From contig CAVQVS010000006.1 of the NCBI GenBank assembly GCA_963717215.1, positions 682,001 to 746,000 on the forward strand: 64,000 nt of DNA, given 5' to 3'. The notes under the pieces were generated by a model. It searched no databases and was not told the origin of the DNA. It saw only the letters and a list, made by a program, of their open reading frames with translations. Both the position numbers and the translations under genes were made by a program. Origin of the DNA: Roseiarcus sp963717215. GTDB lineage: Bacteria; Pseudomonadota; Alphaproteobacteria; Rhizobiales; Beijerinckiaceae. Below are positions 7,470 to 16,135 of the stretch, piece after piece; within the stretch, counting starts at the first letter, position 1; each line of letters opens with the position of its first letter.

Positions 7470-9749
7470 GTGCGCACAACTGACCTCATGACAGGCGATC
7501 ACGGAATCAAGTTTACGCAGGATAACGGCAAAGACGTTCCGCGGTTCGCGCCGAATTTCACCGTCTATCTGCTGCCCCCCGATGTTGTGTGCCTCTATTC
7601 CGAGGACCGGAAATTCTTGCTTCACGGCGAGCTCTATTGTGCGCTCGCCTCGGCGATCGGAAAGGGTAAACAGAGCGTTCGAGAGCTCGTTCGTGACCTC
7701 GAGAAGGATTTTCCATCCGACAGAATCCATGAGGCCCTGAAGCGGCTGGTCGAGCGTCGCTATGTCCTTACCGCATCCAGCGCTTCGAATGGCGTCGCAG
7801 GCGCCTATTGGGCGAGTCTCGGTCTGGCGCCCGAAACCGCGCAGAAAAACCTCCAGAAATGGCGTGTGCGGATCCAATCAATCGACGTGCAAGGGGAAAC
7901 GGAACTCGGGGCCGCCCTGAGCGGCTTGGGCGTTCGCGTCGTCAAGCGCTCCCCCAATCTGACGGTCACGTTGGTGAACGATTATCTCGACGGGCGATTG
8001 GCCGAATTGAACCAGCAGCATTTGTCGGATGGCGCCCCGTGGGTGCTCGCCCAACCCTCCGGCATTTTCCCTCTGGTGGGGCCGGTGTTCAGACCGGGGC
8101 AGAGCGCCTGTTGGATGTGTCTTGCCGAGCGGATGAAAAGGAACCGGGAGATCAGGGCGCTTCTCGACCGCAGACAGGCCCTCTGCGTCGCCGTTTCGCC
8201 TCTGGCTCATCAGATGCTCGGTCAGAGCGCAATCGAACTTGCGGCCGTCGAGGTGGCGAAAGCGATCGCCACCGATTTTCGCACGCAATTGAGCGATCAC
8301 ATCGTCAGCCTCGACCTCATGGGCTCGACCATTATGAAGCATCATGTGGCGGCCCGCCCGCAATGCCCGAGCTGCGGGCGCAAGAAACTGCGCGATCCCC
8401 GCCGTGCGCCGGCGCCCCTCGAGCTAGGCGCGGGTGGCAAAGTCGTCATGACGAGCGGCGGGTATCGCAGCGTTTCGTCGTTGGCCACGGTCGCGCGTTT
8501 CCGCCGGCATGTGAGCCCGCTCACCGGCGTTGTCTCGCGTCTCGAGCGCATCCAGGCCGATTTGCCCTTGAACACGAACTACTACGCCACGCACAATTTT
8601 TCAGGGCCCTCGGAGACCGTCCACGAGCTTCGGGCGGGGCTCAGCAGCGGCAGCTTCGGCAAGGGCAGCACGGCCGAACAGGGTGAGGCGAGCGCGCTCA
8701 TGGAGGCGATCGAGCGCTATTCCGGGATTTTTCAGGGCGACGAGATCCGGGCCAAGCGGCGGTTTATCGACTTCGCGTCAGATGAGGCCATTCCTCCAAA
8801 CGAAGTCCTGTTGTTCAGCGACGCGCAATTGCGGCAGAGTTCGGCGACCGCGCCAAGCTCGGGGGCTGGGGAGGCGACCCCGGCGCTGTTCGATCAATCC
8901 GCAAAAATCGAATGGTCGCCGGTCTGGTCTTTGCGCGACGCGCGCTTCAAATATCTTCCGACCAGCCTCCTGTTTTTTTTCTATCGGGGCGGCGCCGCCT
9001 TCGCAGCCGATTCCAATGGCTGCGCGGCCGGCAACACGCTCGAGGAGGCGATCGTCCAGGGGTTCCTCGAGCTGGTCGAAAGGGATGCCTACGCGATCTG
9101 GTGGTACAACCGAGTGCAGCGGCCGGAATTGGACCTCGATCAGTTCGACGATTCCTATATCCGCGATCTGCAAACGCAACTCGTCCAGGCCGGCCGCCGG
9201 CTATGGGTGCTCGACATGACCAGCGATCTCGGGATTCCGACGTTCGTGGCGATCACCCACTGGATGCAAAACGGGCGGGAAAATATTGAATTCGGTTCGG
9301 GCGCGCATTTCGATGCGCGAATCGCTTTGTTGCGGGCGCTGACGGAGCTGAATCAATTTCTGTCCCTGGGTCTCATGGGCGGCGGGACGGGTGAGAAGTC
9401 GAGCCTCGACGGAACCACGCCCTTGCGCCTGCAGGACCATCCCTATTTGACCCCGAGCGGCAGCCCGATGGTCCGACCAGAGTTCGGTTCGAAGTTTGGC
9501 CATCTCGACACGCGCGAACAGGTGACGGCGTGCGTCTCCCTCGCGAAGCAAGCAGGCCTCGATTTCCTCGTCCTCGATCAGACGCGCCCCGACATCGAGG
9601 CGCCGGTCGTCCGCGTGATCGTTCCGGGCTTGCGTCATTTCTATCGACGCTTCGCGCCTGGCCGGCTTTACGATGTGCCGGTCAAGCTCGGATTGCGTGA
9701 CCGTCCCTTGCAGGAAAACGAGCTCAATCCGATTCACCCCCACACCTGA
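7470..9749 (+). CDS. Fused leader-binding (E1-like) and YcaO cyclodehydratase of a TOMM pathway
   Basis: A 759-residue two-part enzyme. Residues about 20-290 resemble the ocin-ThiF-like/E1-like partner that binds the precursor leader. They include a Cys tetrad for zinc, CWMC near 218 and CPSC near 296. From about residue 330 on is a YcaO domain, which uses ATP to activate the backbone amide while Cys or Ser attacks to make an azoline. YcaO signs include the acidic motifs EQGEASALMEAIERYSG and EEAIVQGFLELVERDAY. The C-terminus ends NPIHPHT, a weak echo of the Pro-rich tail of TOMM YcaO proteins. The start is uncertain: GTG 7470 or ATG 7488. It lies 208 bases after the precursor gene and 13 bases before the dehydrogenase. 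Confidence 0.87.
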   Translation: MRTTDLMTGDHGIKFTQDNGKDVPRFAPNFTVYLLPPDVVCLYSEDRKFLLHGELYCALASAIGKGKQSVRELVRDLEKDFPSDRIHEALKRLVERRYVLTASSASNGVAGAYWASLGLAPETAQKNLQKWRVRIQSIDVQGETELGAALSGLGVRVVKRSPNLTVTLVNDYLDGRLAELNQQHLSDGAPWVLAQPSGIFPLVGPVFRPGQSACWMCLAERMKRNREIRALLDRRQALCVAVSPLAHQMLGQSAIELAAVEVAKAIATDFRTQLSDHIVSLDLMGSTIMKHHVAARPQCPSCGRKKLRDPRRAPAPLELGAGGKVVMTSGGYRSVSSLATVARFRRHVSPLTGVVSRLERIQADLPLNTNYYATHNFSGPSETVHELRAGLSSGSFGKGSTAEQGEASALMEAIERYSGIFQGDEIRAKRRFIDFASDEAIPPNEVLLFSDAQLRQSSATAPSSGAGEATPALFDQSAKIEWSPVWSLRDARFKYLPTSLLFFFYRGGAAFAADSNGCAAGNTLEEAIVQGFLELVERDAYAIWWYNRVQRPELDLDQFDDSYIRDLQTQLVQAGRRLWVLDMTSDLGIPTFVAITHWMQNGRENIEFGSGAHFDARIALLRALTELNQFLSLGLMGGGTGEKSSLDGTTPLRLQDHPYLTPSGSPMVRPEFGSKFGHLDTREQVTACVSLAKQAGLDFLVLDQTRPDIEAPVVRVIVPGLRHFYRRFAPGRLYDVPVKLGLRDRPLQENELNPIHPHT

Positions 9750-9762
9750 AGGCGATCCCGGC

Positions 9763-11221
9763 TTGCCCGCTCCGGCGCCAAAGAGAGTGCGATCGGCCGC
9801 GCCGACACAAGCATCCGCCCGGCTCCGCCGGCGCATCAGGCTCGAAGCGCAGGCGAGCGGAGACATCATCGCCTGCTTCGACGGCCATTCGGTCGGCTTG
9901 GGAACGTTCAGCGCGGCCGCGGCGGATCGCGCGAAGGAACTGCGCGTAGGTCTGCCGCTCAGCTCGATTTCGTCCGCCAGGCGGAATATCGACAAAGAGA
10001 TGGGTCTCCTGGCCCGGCGGTTGGCCGGGCATGGTCTATTGGAGTACCGCCTCGGGCGCTCGCGCGACGGCGAGGACCTCGTCGTCATCGAACCACAGGT
10101 TGCCGATTACTGGCCCCAGGCGCCGCAACTCGACAATGCCGAGACTCTCGTCCTGTCGCGTTTCGCGTTCATGCGACGGCGCGGCGCCGGGATGGTCGTC
10201 GAATCGCCGCGCGCCGGCGCGTTGTTCAAAATCTGCGATCCGAAGATTGCGGCGGCCATCGCCATGCTCGCTACCCCGCAGCAAATCAAAGCGCTGCGCC
10301 GGCAGGAAGGTTTTCCGGGGGTCGAGCTTCTCGCGCTTCTCCTGGATTGCCACATCCTTTTCAAGGTTGGCGCAGGGGACGAAAGTAGACTTCGACTGGC
10401 CGAGGGGGACCACAACCTCGCCCTTTGGGACTTTCACGATCTTCTATTCCACGCCCGCAGCACGAAAGGCCGGCACGGCAATCCGCTAGGGGGAATTTAT
10501 CCCTATGCCGGCGTCGTTTCTCCGCTGCCCGCTGTGCGGCCGAGCTGGCCTGGAAAGAAGATCGATCTGCGCAAGTTCCCGACGGCGCATCCGGAGGCGG
10601 CCTCGCCAGTCGCAAAACTCCTGCGCGAACGCCATTCGACACGCAGCTTTGACGAGCAGCGACCGATCACGCTCGCCGAGCTTGCGCAGTTTCTTGACGG
10701 GAGCGCGCGCGTCCTGTCGAGAGCGAACGTGAAGCTCGAACTCGACGGCGATCACACAATCAGGCCGTATCCCTCGGCCGGCGCTGCTTACGAGCTCGAG
10801 CTCTACCTGGCCGTCGACCTCATGCGAAGGCCTTGCACGGGGCTTCTACCATTACGACGCCGGCGCTCACGTGCTGGCGCCGATCGGCGTGCCCGCGAAT
10901 GAGCTCGACGCTCTGCTGGCGGAAGCTGAAGAGGCGATGGGCGCGCCCGCGGCGCCGCAGATCCTGATCACCATCGCCGCGCGCTTTGGCCGGATTTCTT
11001 GGAAGTACAGCTCGATCGCCTACGCGCTCATTCTGAAGGACGTCGGCGTACTCACGCAAACGCTCTACTTGATGGCGACCGACATCGGGCTCGGCGGATG
11101 TGCGATCGGGATCACGAATATCGATCTGTTCGCAAAGATGACGGGAGTCGAATTCCACGTCGAGGGACCAGTCGGTCAGTTCGCCATCGGTCGCGGCGCG
11201 AAATCGGAAGCTTCCGACTGA
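9763..11221 (+). CDS. SagB-type FMN-dependent azoline dehydrogenase, frame broken near 10819
   Basis: SagB-type enzymes oxidise azolines to thiazoles or oxazoles. The first frame carries an N-terminal domain and then the nitroreductase-fold start, with RHSTRSFD, PITLAELAQFL and RPYPSAGAAYELELYL. It goes out of frame at about 10819. The next frame continues exactly with GLARGFYHYDAGAHVLAP and runs through RISWKYSSIAYALILKDVG, ATDIGLGGCAIG and a stop at 11221. One indel explains the break. The joined length of about 486 residues is normal for the family. The start is probably TTG 9763, 13 bases after the YcaO stop, with GAAGG just upstream; GTG 9787 is an alternative. Confidence 0.83.
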
Positions 11222-11289
11222 CAATCGGGCGCGCCTGGGCAACCGGCAAATGACGATGGCGCGGCCAAAGTCGGCCGTTGCCGAGCGTA

Positions 11290-12114
11290 TCAAGACTTCG
11301 GCGGGTCGCGCGACACGGCGCGATCGAAATAGACGAAAGCTTTGCGCACGCGCCTATCGAGCAGAGCGAATATTGCGCCTTGGGGGTCGGTGCAATGGAC
11401 GATCCAGGCGCCGCCCGGCACTGCGGTCGGGCCATACAGGATTTGGCCCCCGCCAACCTCGACGCGCTTCGCCGCCGCCTGGACGTCGTCGGTGTTGAAA
11501 TAGTAAAGCCAGTAGGGAAAGGGCAGCGTCGCAGGCTTGGTGAGCATGCCGCCGATCGTCTTCCCTCCGGCGGAGAACCCCTGATACGTGCCCATCATGC
11601 CGGTATGGCGCTCGGCTTTTTGCCAGCCAAATAGCTCGCCGTAGAAAGCGAACGCCTTCTCCCAGTCGGCCGAGAATAACTCATGCCAGCCTACCCGCCC
11701 CGGCGCGTCAAGCCCGGCGGACGGCGCCCGGCCGGAATTCTGCCCCTTGACCAACGCAAGCGTCGCCATTTGCGGGTCGGCGACGACCGAAAAACGGCTG
11801 ATGTTGGGGAGGTTCGTCGGTGGGATATGCACCGCTCCGCCCAGTTGCCTGATCCGCTTCACGGCGGCGTCCACGTCGTCGACACCGACATATCCCATCC
11901 ATTGGGGCGCCACACCCGTACTTCTCGCGCCTTCCGGCAGGGTCATCAGCCCGGCGACGGGAGAATCTTCCGTGGTAAAGAGGCTGTAGGCCAAGCCGGG
12001 CGCCGAGGAATCCCGCGTGCCCCAGCCCATGACATGGGCGTAGAAGGCCTTGGCGGTTTCCATGTCTGTCGTCATCAACTCGTACCAGACGAAACGGCCA
12101 TGAGAACTGACCAA
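11290..12114 (-). CDS. VOC (glyoxalase/bleomycin resistance fold) family protein, two-domain
   Basis: A 274-residue protein made of two tandem VOC domains, the first starting at HGRFVWYELMTTDMETAKAFY and the second at GRVGWHELFSADWEKAFAFY. Both have the paired beta-alpha-beta-beta-beta pattern of this fold. The metal ligands and substrate cannot be fixed from sequence. The start chosen is TTG at 12114, because an AAGGAG ribosome binding site stands eight bases upstream and the conserved domain begins immediately after. The frame stays open further upstream, but that region overlaps the divergent gene. It is transcribed away from the ArsR-type regulator, so the two may share a control region. 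Confidence 0.83.
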   Translation of the reverse strand: MVSSHGRFVWYELMTTDMETAKAFYAHVMGWGTRDSSAPGLAYSLFTTEDSPVAGLMTLPEGARSTGVAPQWMGYVGVDDVDAAVKRIRQLGGAVHIPPTNLPNISRFSVVADPQMATLALVKGQNSGRAPSAGLDAPGRVGWHELFSADWEKAFAFYGELFGWQKAERHTGMMGTYQGFSAGGKTIGGMLTKPATLPFPYWLYYFNTDDVQAAAKRVEVGGGQILYGPTAVPGGAWIVHCTDPQGAIFALLDRRVRKAFVYFDRAVSRDPPKS

Positions 12115-12312
12115 GTCGGCTTCTCCTTTCGAGGCTGCAAAGACGCGACCGCGCTCCAGGGGATCCAAGGTCGAGACGGCGGCCCGGAAACGTGGCCGAC
12201 AGTCTGCGTCGACGGCGAAAGCAAAGGAAGATTGGAGCGGCCATTCCTTCCGTGGCCTCTCGGCGCACGCCATACCGGCCTGACGGCCATCTGACTTGAC
12301 TCCTGTCAATAA

Positions 12313-12338
12313 CAGACATAAAGATATGCTTATGTCTG
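12313..12338 (+). promoter_or_regulatory. Inverted repeat overlapping the start of the ArsR-methyltransferase gene
   Basis: Nine-base perfect arms, CAGACATAA at 12313-12321 and TTATGTCTG at 12330-12338, around an 8-base AT-rich spacer (AGATATGC). The right arm covers the ATG at 12332. Small dimeric ArsR-type regulators bind such palindromes, so this is a good candidate for an autoregulatory operator controlling this gene and metF. Binding is inferred from position and symmetry only. Confidence 0.65.
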
Positions 12339-13345
12339 ACGAGCGACGAGCGACACCGCTGACCTTCAGGGCCCTGCTGACGGGCCTCGAAGCGGCCGGC
12401 GAAGAGACGCGGCTGCGGATCCTCTGCCTCCTGGAAGTCGCCGAACTCACCGTGAGCGAACTGGTCGCCATTCTCGGCCAGTCGCAGCCGCGCGTCTCGC
12501 GCCATCTGCGACTTCTCGTCGAGGCGGGGCTCGCCACGCGCCAGCGCGAAGGGGCCTGGGCCTTCTTCCGCCTCGCCGAACCGGGCGGGGCGCTGGCGCG
12601 TGAATGGCTGCGCCGCCTCGACCCGGCCGATCCGATCGTGAACGCCGACCGCGTCCGCCTCGACATTGCGCGCGAGGCGCGCCGCAAGCAGGCGGCGGCC
12701 TATTTCGCCACGCGCGCCGCCGATTGGGATCAGATTCGCGCGCTGCATGCGCCAGAGGAGCGGGTCGAAGCCGCGCTCCTGGGCATGATCGGCTCGAAGC
12801 CGTTCCGCAATCTGCTCGATCTTGGCACGGGCACCGGGCGCATGTTGGAGCTCCTCGCCCCACACGCGGTCCGCGCCGTCGGCGTCGACCAGAGCGCAGC
12901 GATGCTGGCGCTGGCGCGCGCTCGCATCGATCAGGCCGGCCTCAGGCACGTCTCGCTCCGCCAGGGCGACATCTACGCGCCTCCTGTCGAGCGCAACGCC
13001 TATGATCTCGTGATCGTCCACCAGGTGCTGCACTTCCTTGACGATCCGGCCCGGGCGCTGGCGGAAGCCACGCGGGCGCTGGCGCCAGGCGGGCGTCTCG
13101 TCATCGTGGATTTTGACGCCCACGACCAGGACTTCCTGCGCGACGAGTTCGCTCATCGCCGGCTCGGCTTCGCAGTCGACGAGGTCGAGGGCTATCTCGC
13201 CGAGGCGGGTCTCGCCGCAATCCGCGTGGAGCGTGTTCCTCCAGCCAAGGGCGAAGCCGGCAAGCTCACGGTCGCCCTCTGGATGGCCGAGGATCCGCGC
13301 GTCATCTCCGACGATTTCCATAAGGCAGACACGGAGTTCGCGTGA
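12332..13345 (+). CDS. ArsR-family regulator fused to a SAM-dependent methyltransferase
   Basis: A 337-residue fusion. Residues about 10-95 are an ArsR winged helix (LRILCLLEVAELTVSELVAILG then QPRVSRHLRLL). From about residue 145 on is a class I methyltransferase fold with the SAM motif LLDLGTGTGRMLELL. No metal-binding Cys cluster is visible. Fusions of this kind next to metF in alphaproteobacteria are thought to respond to S-adenosyl compounds and control methionine metabolism, which fits the position here. The stop overlaps the metF start by four bases (ATGA), so the two are translationally coupled. An in-frame ATG at 12296 exists, but 12332 gives the usual N-terminus. Confidence 0.88.
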   Translation: MSDERRATPLTFRALLTGLEAAGEETRLRILCLLEVAELTVSELVAILGQSQPRVSRHLRLLVEAGLATRQREGAWAFFRLAEPGGALAREWLRRLDPADPIVNADRVRLDIAREARRKQAAAYFATRAADWDQIRALHAPEERVEAALLGMIGSKPFRNLLDLGTGTGRMLELLAPHAVRAVGVDQSAAMLALARARIDQAGLRHVSLRQGDIYAPPVERNAYDLVIVHQVLHFLDDPARALAEATRALAPGGRLVIVDFDAHDQDFLRDEFAHRRLGFAVDEVEGYLAEAGLAAIRVERVPPAKGEAGKLTVALWMAEDPRVISDDFHKADTEFA

Positions 13346-14286
13346 TGGCGGCGAAACCCCTCCCCCTGAGCCGCGCCGGCGCGCAGGTTCATGTCTCTTT
13401 CGAGTTCTTCCCGCCGAAGACCGCGGAGATGGAAGCGAACTTATGGGAGGCGGCCACCCGGCTCGAGCCGCTGAATCCCGCCTTCGTTTCGGTCACCTAC
13501 GGCGCCGGCGGCTCGACGCGGGAGCGCACCCACGCGCTCGTCGAGCGCATGGTGCGCGAGACGACAATGGAGCCGGCGGCGCATCTCACATGCGTCGGCT
13601 CTTCGTGCGGCGAGATTCGCGAGACGCTTCGCGACTATCACTCGGCCGGCGTGCGCCACATCGTAGCGTTGCGCGGCGACCCGCCGACCGGTTTCGACGC
13701 GCCTTACGAGACCGTTCCCGGCGGCTATCGATCGACCGCTGAACTCGTCGCCGACGCCGCAAAGATGGGCTTCGAAGTGTCGGTCGGGACCTATCCGGAG
13801 CGCCATCCGCAAAGCCCGACGTTGCTGCACGACATCGAAATTCTCAAGCACAAGGTCGACGCGGGAGCGACGCGCGCGATCACCCAGTTCTTTTTCGACA
13901 ACACAGCCTATTTCCGCTTTCTCGACGTCGCCGCAGCCGCTGGGCTCGACGTTCCTATCGTGCCCGGAATCTTTCCGGTGCAGAATTTCAAGCAGACCGC
14001 CAATTTCGCCCGCAGAACGGGGGCGAGCGTGCCGCAATGGCTCGCCGACCGGTTCGAGGGGCTTGAGGACGACGCCGCGACGCGTCGTCTCGTCGCCGCG
14101 GCCGTGTGCGCCGAGCAGGTGCTCGATCTCATCGACCACGGCGTCAAGGAGCTGCACTTCTACACCATGAACCGCGCCGATCTCGTCTTCGCGATCTGCC
14201 ATTTGGTCGGCCTGCGCGCGGGGGCGGCGCCGGTCGCGCGCGCCGAGCTGGCCCCGCCTGCGGTTGCGGAAGGCGCATTGGGATAA
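13342..14286 (+). CDS. metF: Methylenetetrahydrofolate reductase MetF
   Basis: A 314-residue flavoprotein that reduces 5,10-methylene-THF to 5-methyl-THF, the methyl donor for methionine synthase. Family marks are FEFFPPKT near the N-terminus, VTYGAGGSTRERT, ALRGDPP, and the ITQFFFDNTAYFRFLD and PGIFPV blocks of the TIM barrel. The end HFYTMNRADL matches the family's C-terminal motif. It forms an operon with the upstream ArsR-methyltransferase gene through a 4-base overlap. metH is not in the window downstream, so any further operon members are elsewhere. Confidence 0.95.
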   Translation: MMAAKPLPLSRAGAQVHVSFEFFPPKTAEMEANLWEAATRLEPLNPAFVSVTYGAGGSTRERTHALVERMVRETTMEPAAHLTCVGSSCGEIRETLRDYHSAGVRHIVALRGDPPTGFDAPYETVPGGYRSTAELVADAAKMGFEVSVGTYPERHPQSPTLLHDIEILKHKVDAGATRAITQFFFDNTAYFRFLDVAAAAGLDVPIVPGIFPVQNFKQTANFARRTGASVPQWLADRFEGLEDDAATRRLVAAAVCAEQVLDLIDHGVKELHFYTMNRADLVFAICHLVGLRAGAAPVARAELAPPAVAEGALG

Positions 14287-15053
14287 AGTCGACGCCGAGG
14301 GAGCGCCCTCTCGGCCAGGGTTAAAGCTGCCCTCGTTCGGAACGCGTCGCGAGGCGTCGCCCTTCTCCCCTTCCACAAGTGGTCGTGGAACCGGTCGGAA
14401 CGACGCCGGCCCTATTAATTCCGAAAATCAGCAATTACTTCCGTTATTCTAAATTATCGGCTATCGTGTCGGACTTCGCGACAGCCGAGGCTCGCCATTC
14501 AACCCTTACTGAATCCTCCCTCGCCCCGCGCCCCTTGTGGCTCTTTGCGGCGGTTCCTCATCCGCTCATCCCCCCGCGCGCGTACGCCTCGGTATTTGTT
14601 GCTGGGAGACCGAGGATCGGCGTGAATAGGCGGTACGGACGGATGCAACCGTCTCCCGACCGCCGGCCTTCGCAGAAGGCCCGTCTGCGCCATTGTCTTC
14701 AATCCTCTATGGGAGTTTCGCGATCGCCGCGGCGATGAGCGCGAAAAGTGCGCAAAAAACGGTTAACTATTTGAAATCATTTGCGCGCGTCAACTTGTGT
14801 GAGGACATTTCGGCGTCCCTCCCCGCCGCCACGCACCAAGCGTTGAGAGCGCATTTTCGTTTTCTGGTTAACCAAACCTTTCAAAAGCCGCGAGCACAGA
14901 GCGCCGAAATGTTGACTCGCGTTTCCTATTTTTTCATTGTGAACAAACAAAGAACATTCTGCGGCGAGGTTCAGGCAGGGTTGTTCCGAAACAATGCAGA
15001 ATCACGCAGAGGGTCGATCACCTTCGGCTTGCGACTGCAACAAGGAGCGGGCG
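14287..15053. other. Non-coding region between metF and luxI
   Basis: About 770 bases without a convincing gene. A weak stem (GCCGAG 14294-14299 with CTCGGC 14310-14315) just after metF could end its transcript. From about 14720 the composition becomes more AT-rich, and this part should hold the luxI promoter. I looked for a lux-box-like 20-base palindrome and did not find a good one by eye. Confidence 0.45.
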
Positions 15054-15692
15054 ATGTTGAAGCTTATCGAGGGGTCATATGCGTCATTCTTCCCAAAAGA
15101 GATGGACGCCATGTTTCGCAATCGAGCCGAAACGTTTTCCCACCGGCTTGGCTGGGAGGTTAAGGTGAAGGATGGTTACGAGCGTGACCATTTCGATGAC
15201 GAAAACCCTCTCTATCTCGTCTCCGTCGACCCCGATACTGAAGAATACTGGGGCTCTTTGAGATTGCTGCCGACGACCGGTCGCAATATGCTGCGGGACG
15301 TTTTTCCCCAATTGCTCGATGGCGATTACATTGAGAGCGCCACGATCTGGGAGTGTTCGCGCATCTGCGCCACAGCCGCGCGCGGTCAGCCGGAACGAAA
15401 CGGCGGCGGCGTCAACTACGTCCTGAGCGAGCTCATTTTGGGCATCGGCGAAGTGGCGGTCGCAGCCGGATTGACCCAGATCGCGGCTGTCTTCGACGCC
15501 CGGGTCCTTCGGGTCCTTAGGACGGCGGGCTGCAATCCCGAGATTATCGGAACGCCGCAACAGATCGATCAGGTCATGTGCTACGCGGGCCTTTTCGACA
15601 CTGGCGAGGGTCCCCTCAAAGCGTTTCGCGCGGCGACCGGGATTAACCACTCGGTACTGGCGCCGGGAGCACAGGAGATTGCGTTCGCCTGA
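15054..15692 (+). CDS. luxI: LuxI-family acyl-homoserine lactone synthase
   Basis: A 212-residue autoinducer synthase. It makes N-acyl-homoserine lactones from SAM and acyl-ACP or acyl-CoA. The conserved LuxI residues are present: Arg24 and Phe28, Trp34 in GWEV, Asp48 region in HFDDENPLYLV, Arg70 in GSLRLLP, and Glu100/Arg103 in WECSR. The start at 15054 is fixed by AAGGAG seven bases upstream, although the frame is open from 14994. The acyl chain cannot be predicted. A luxR gene lies 430 bases downstream on the same strand, completing a quorum-sensing pair. Confidence 0.93.
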   Translation: MLKLIEGSYASFFPKEMDAMFRNRAETFSHRLGWEVKVKDGYERDHFDDENPLYLVSVDPDTEEYWGSLRLLPTTGRNMLRDVFPQLLDGDYIESATIWECSRICATAARGQPERNGGGVNYVLSELILGIGEVAVAAGLTQIAAVFDARVLRVLRTAGCNPEIIGTPQQIDQVMCYAGLFDTGEGPLKAFRAATGINHSVLAPGAQEIAFA

Positions 15693-15898
15693 TGCGGCGG
15701 CGAGATGTTCCACCCGACCGGATATTCGCTCACATAAGCTCTGCTGTGCAACCTGTAAGTAGTAAAAACGGCTAAAATTCCCGTTGCCAAGTGTTTCGGC
15801 GATGAATATTGACGATGTTCTTGTTTTGTTGTCTACCTTTATGTCGCTTGTCATTCGTTCCTTACGTCATCAAACTGGCTTTGAGGCGGGAGTCAAGT

Positions 15899-16135
15899 AT
15901 GGGGGACGGATTGGCCAAGAAGTCAAAAAAGAGCGCAGCCGCGCTTATCGATACAAGACGGCCTGTCGGTGAATTAAATCTATCCGCTTGCGAAGCTCGC
16001 CGGTTATACGGCATTTGCGTTGAGCTGCTTGAACTGTGCAGCCATGTCTCTGGTCGAATAGATCCTCAGGCCGGCTGGATGGTCGCTCACGCTCGCGACG
16101 AAGTGATGTTGGGGATCTTCGATGTTAAGCCTTAA
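15899..16135 (+). CDS. Small ORF between luxI and luxR
   Basis: A 78-residue ORF starting MGDGLAKKSKKSAAALIDTRR, with a basic N-terminus and a helical Cys-containing middle (CEARRLYGICVELLELC). It overlaps the first 14 bases of luxR, which suggests translational coupling. A GGCGGGA stretch lies upstream of the ATG. I do not recognise it. The frame extends upstream to 15809, but the extra residues look non-genic. It could be a small regulator or antiactivator of the quorum-sensing pair, or a fortuitous ORF. The coupling is the only evidence for function. Confidence 0.5.
   Translation: MGDGLAKKSKKSAAALIDTRRPVGELNLSACEARRLYGICVELLELCSHVSGRIDPQAGWMVAHARDEVMLGIFDVKP

Noticed and set aside
14900..15040. 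Possible lux box upstream of luxI
   Set aside because: Candidate strings near 14936-14960 are not symmetric. No 18-20 base palindrome of the right kind was found by eye.
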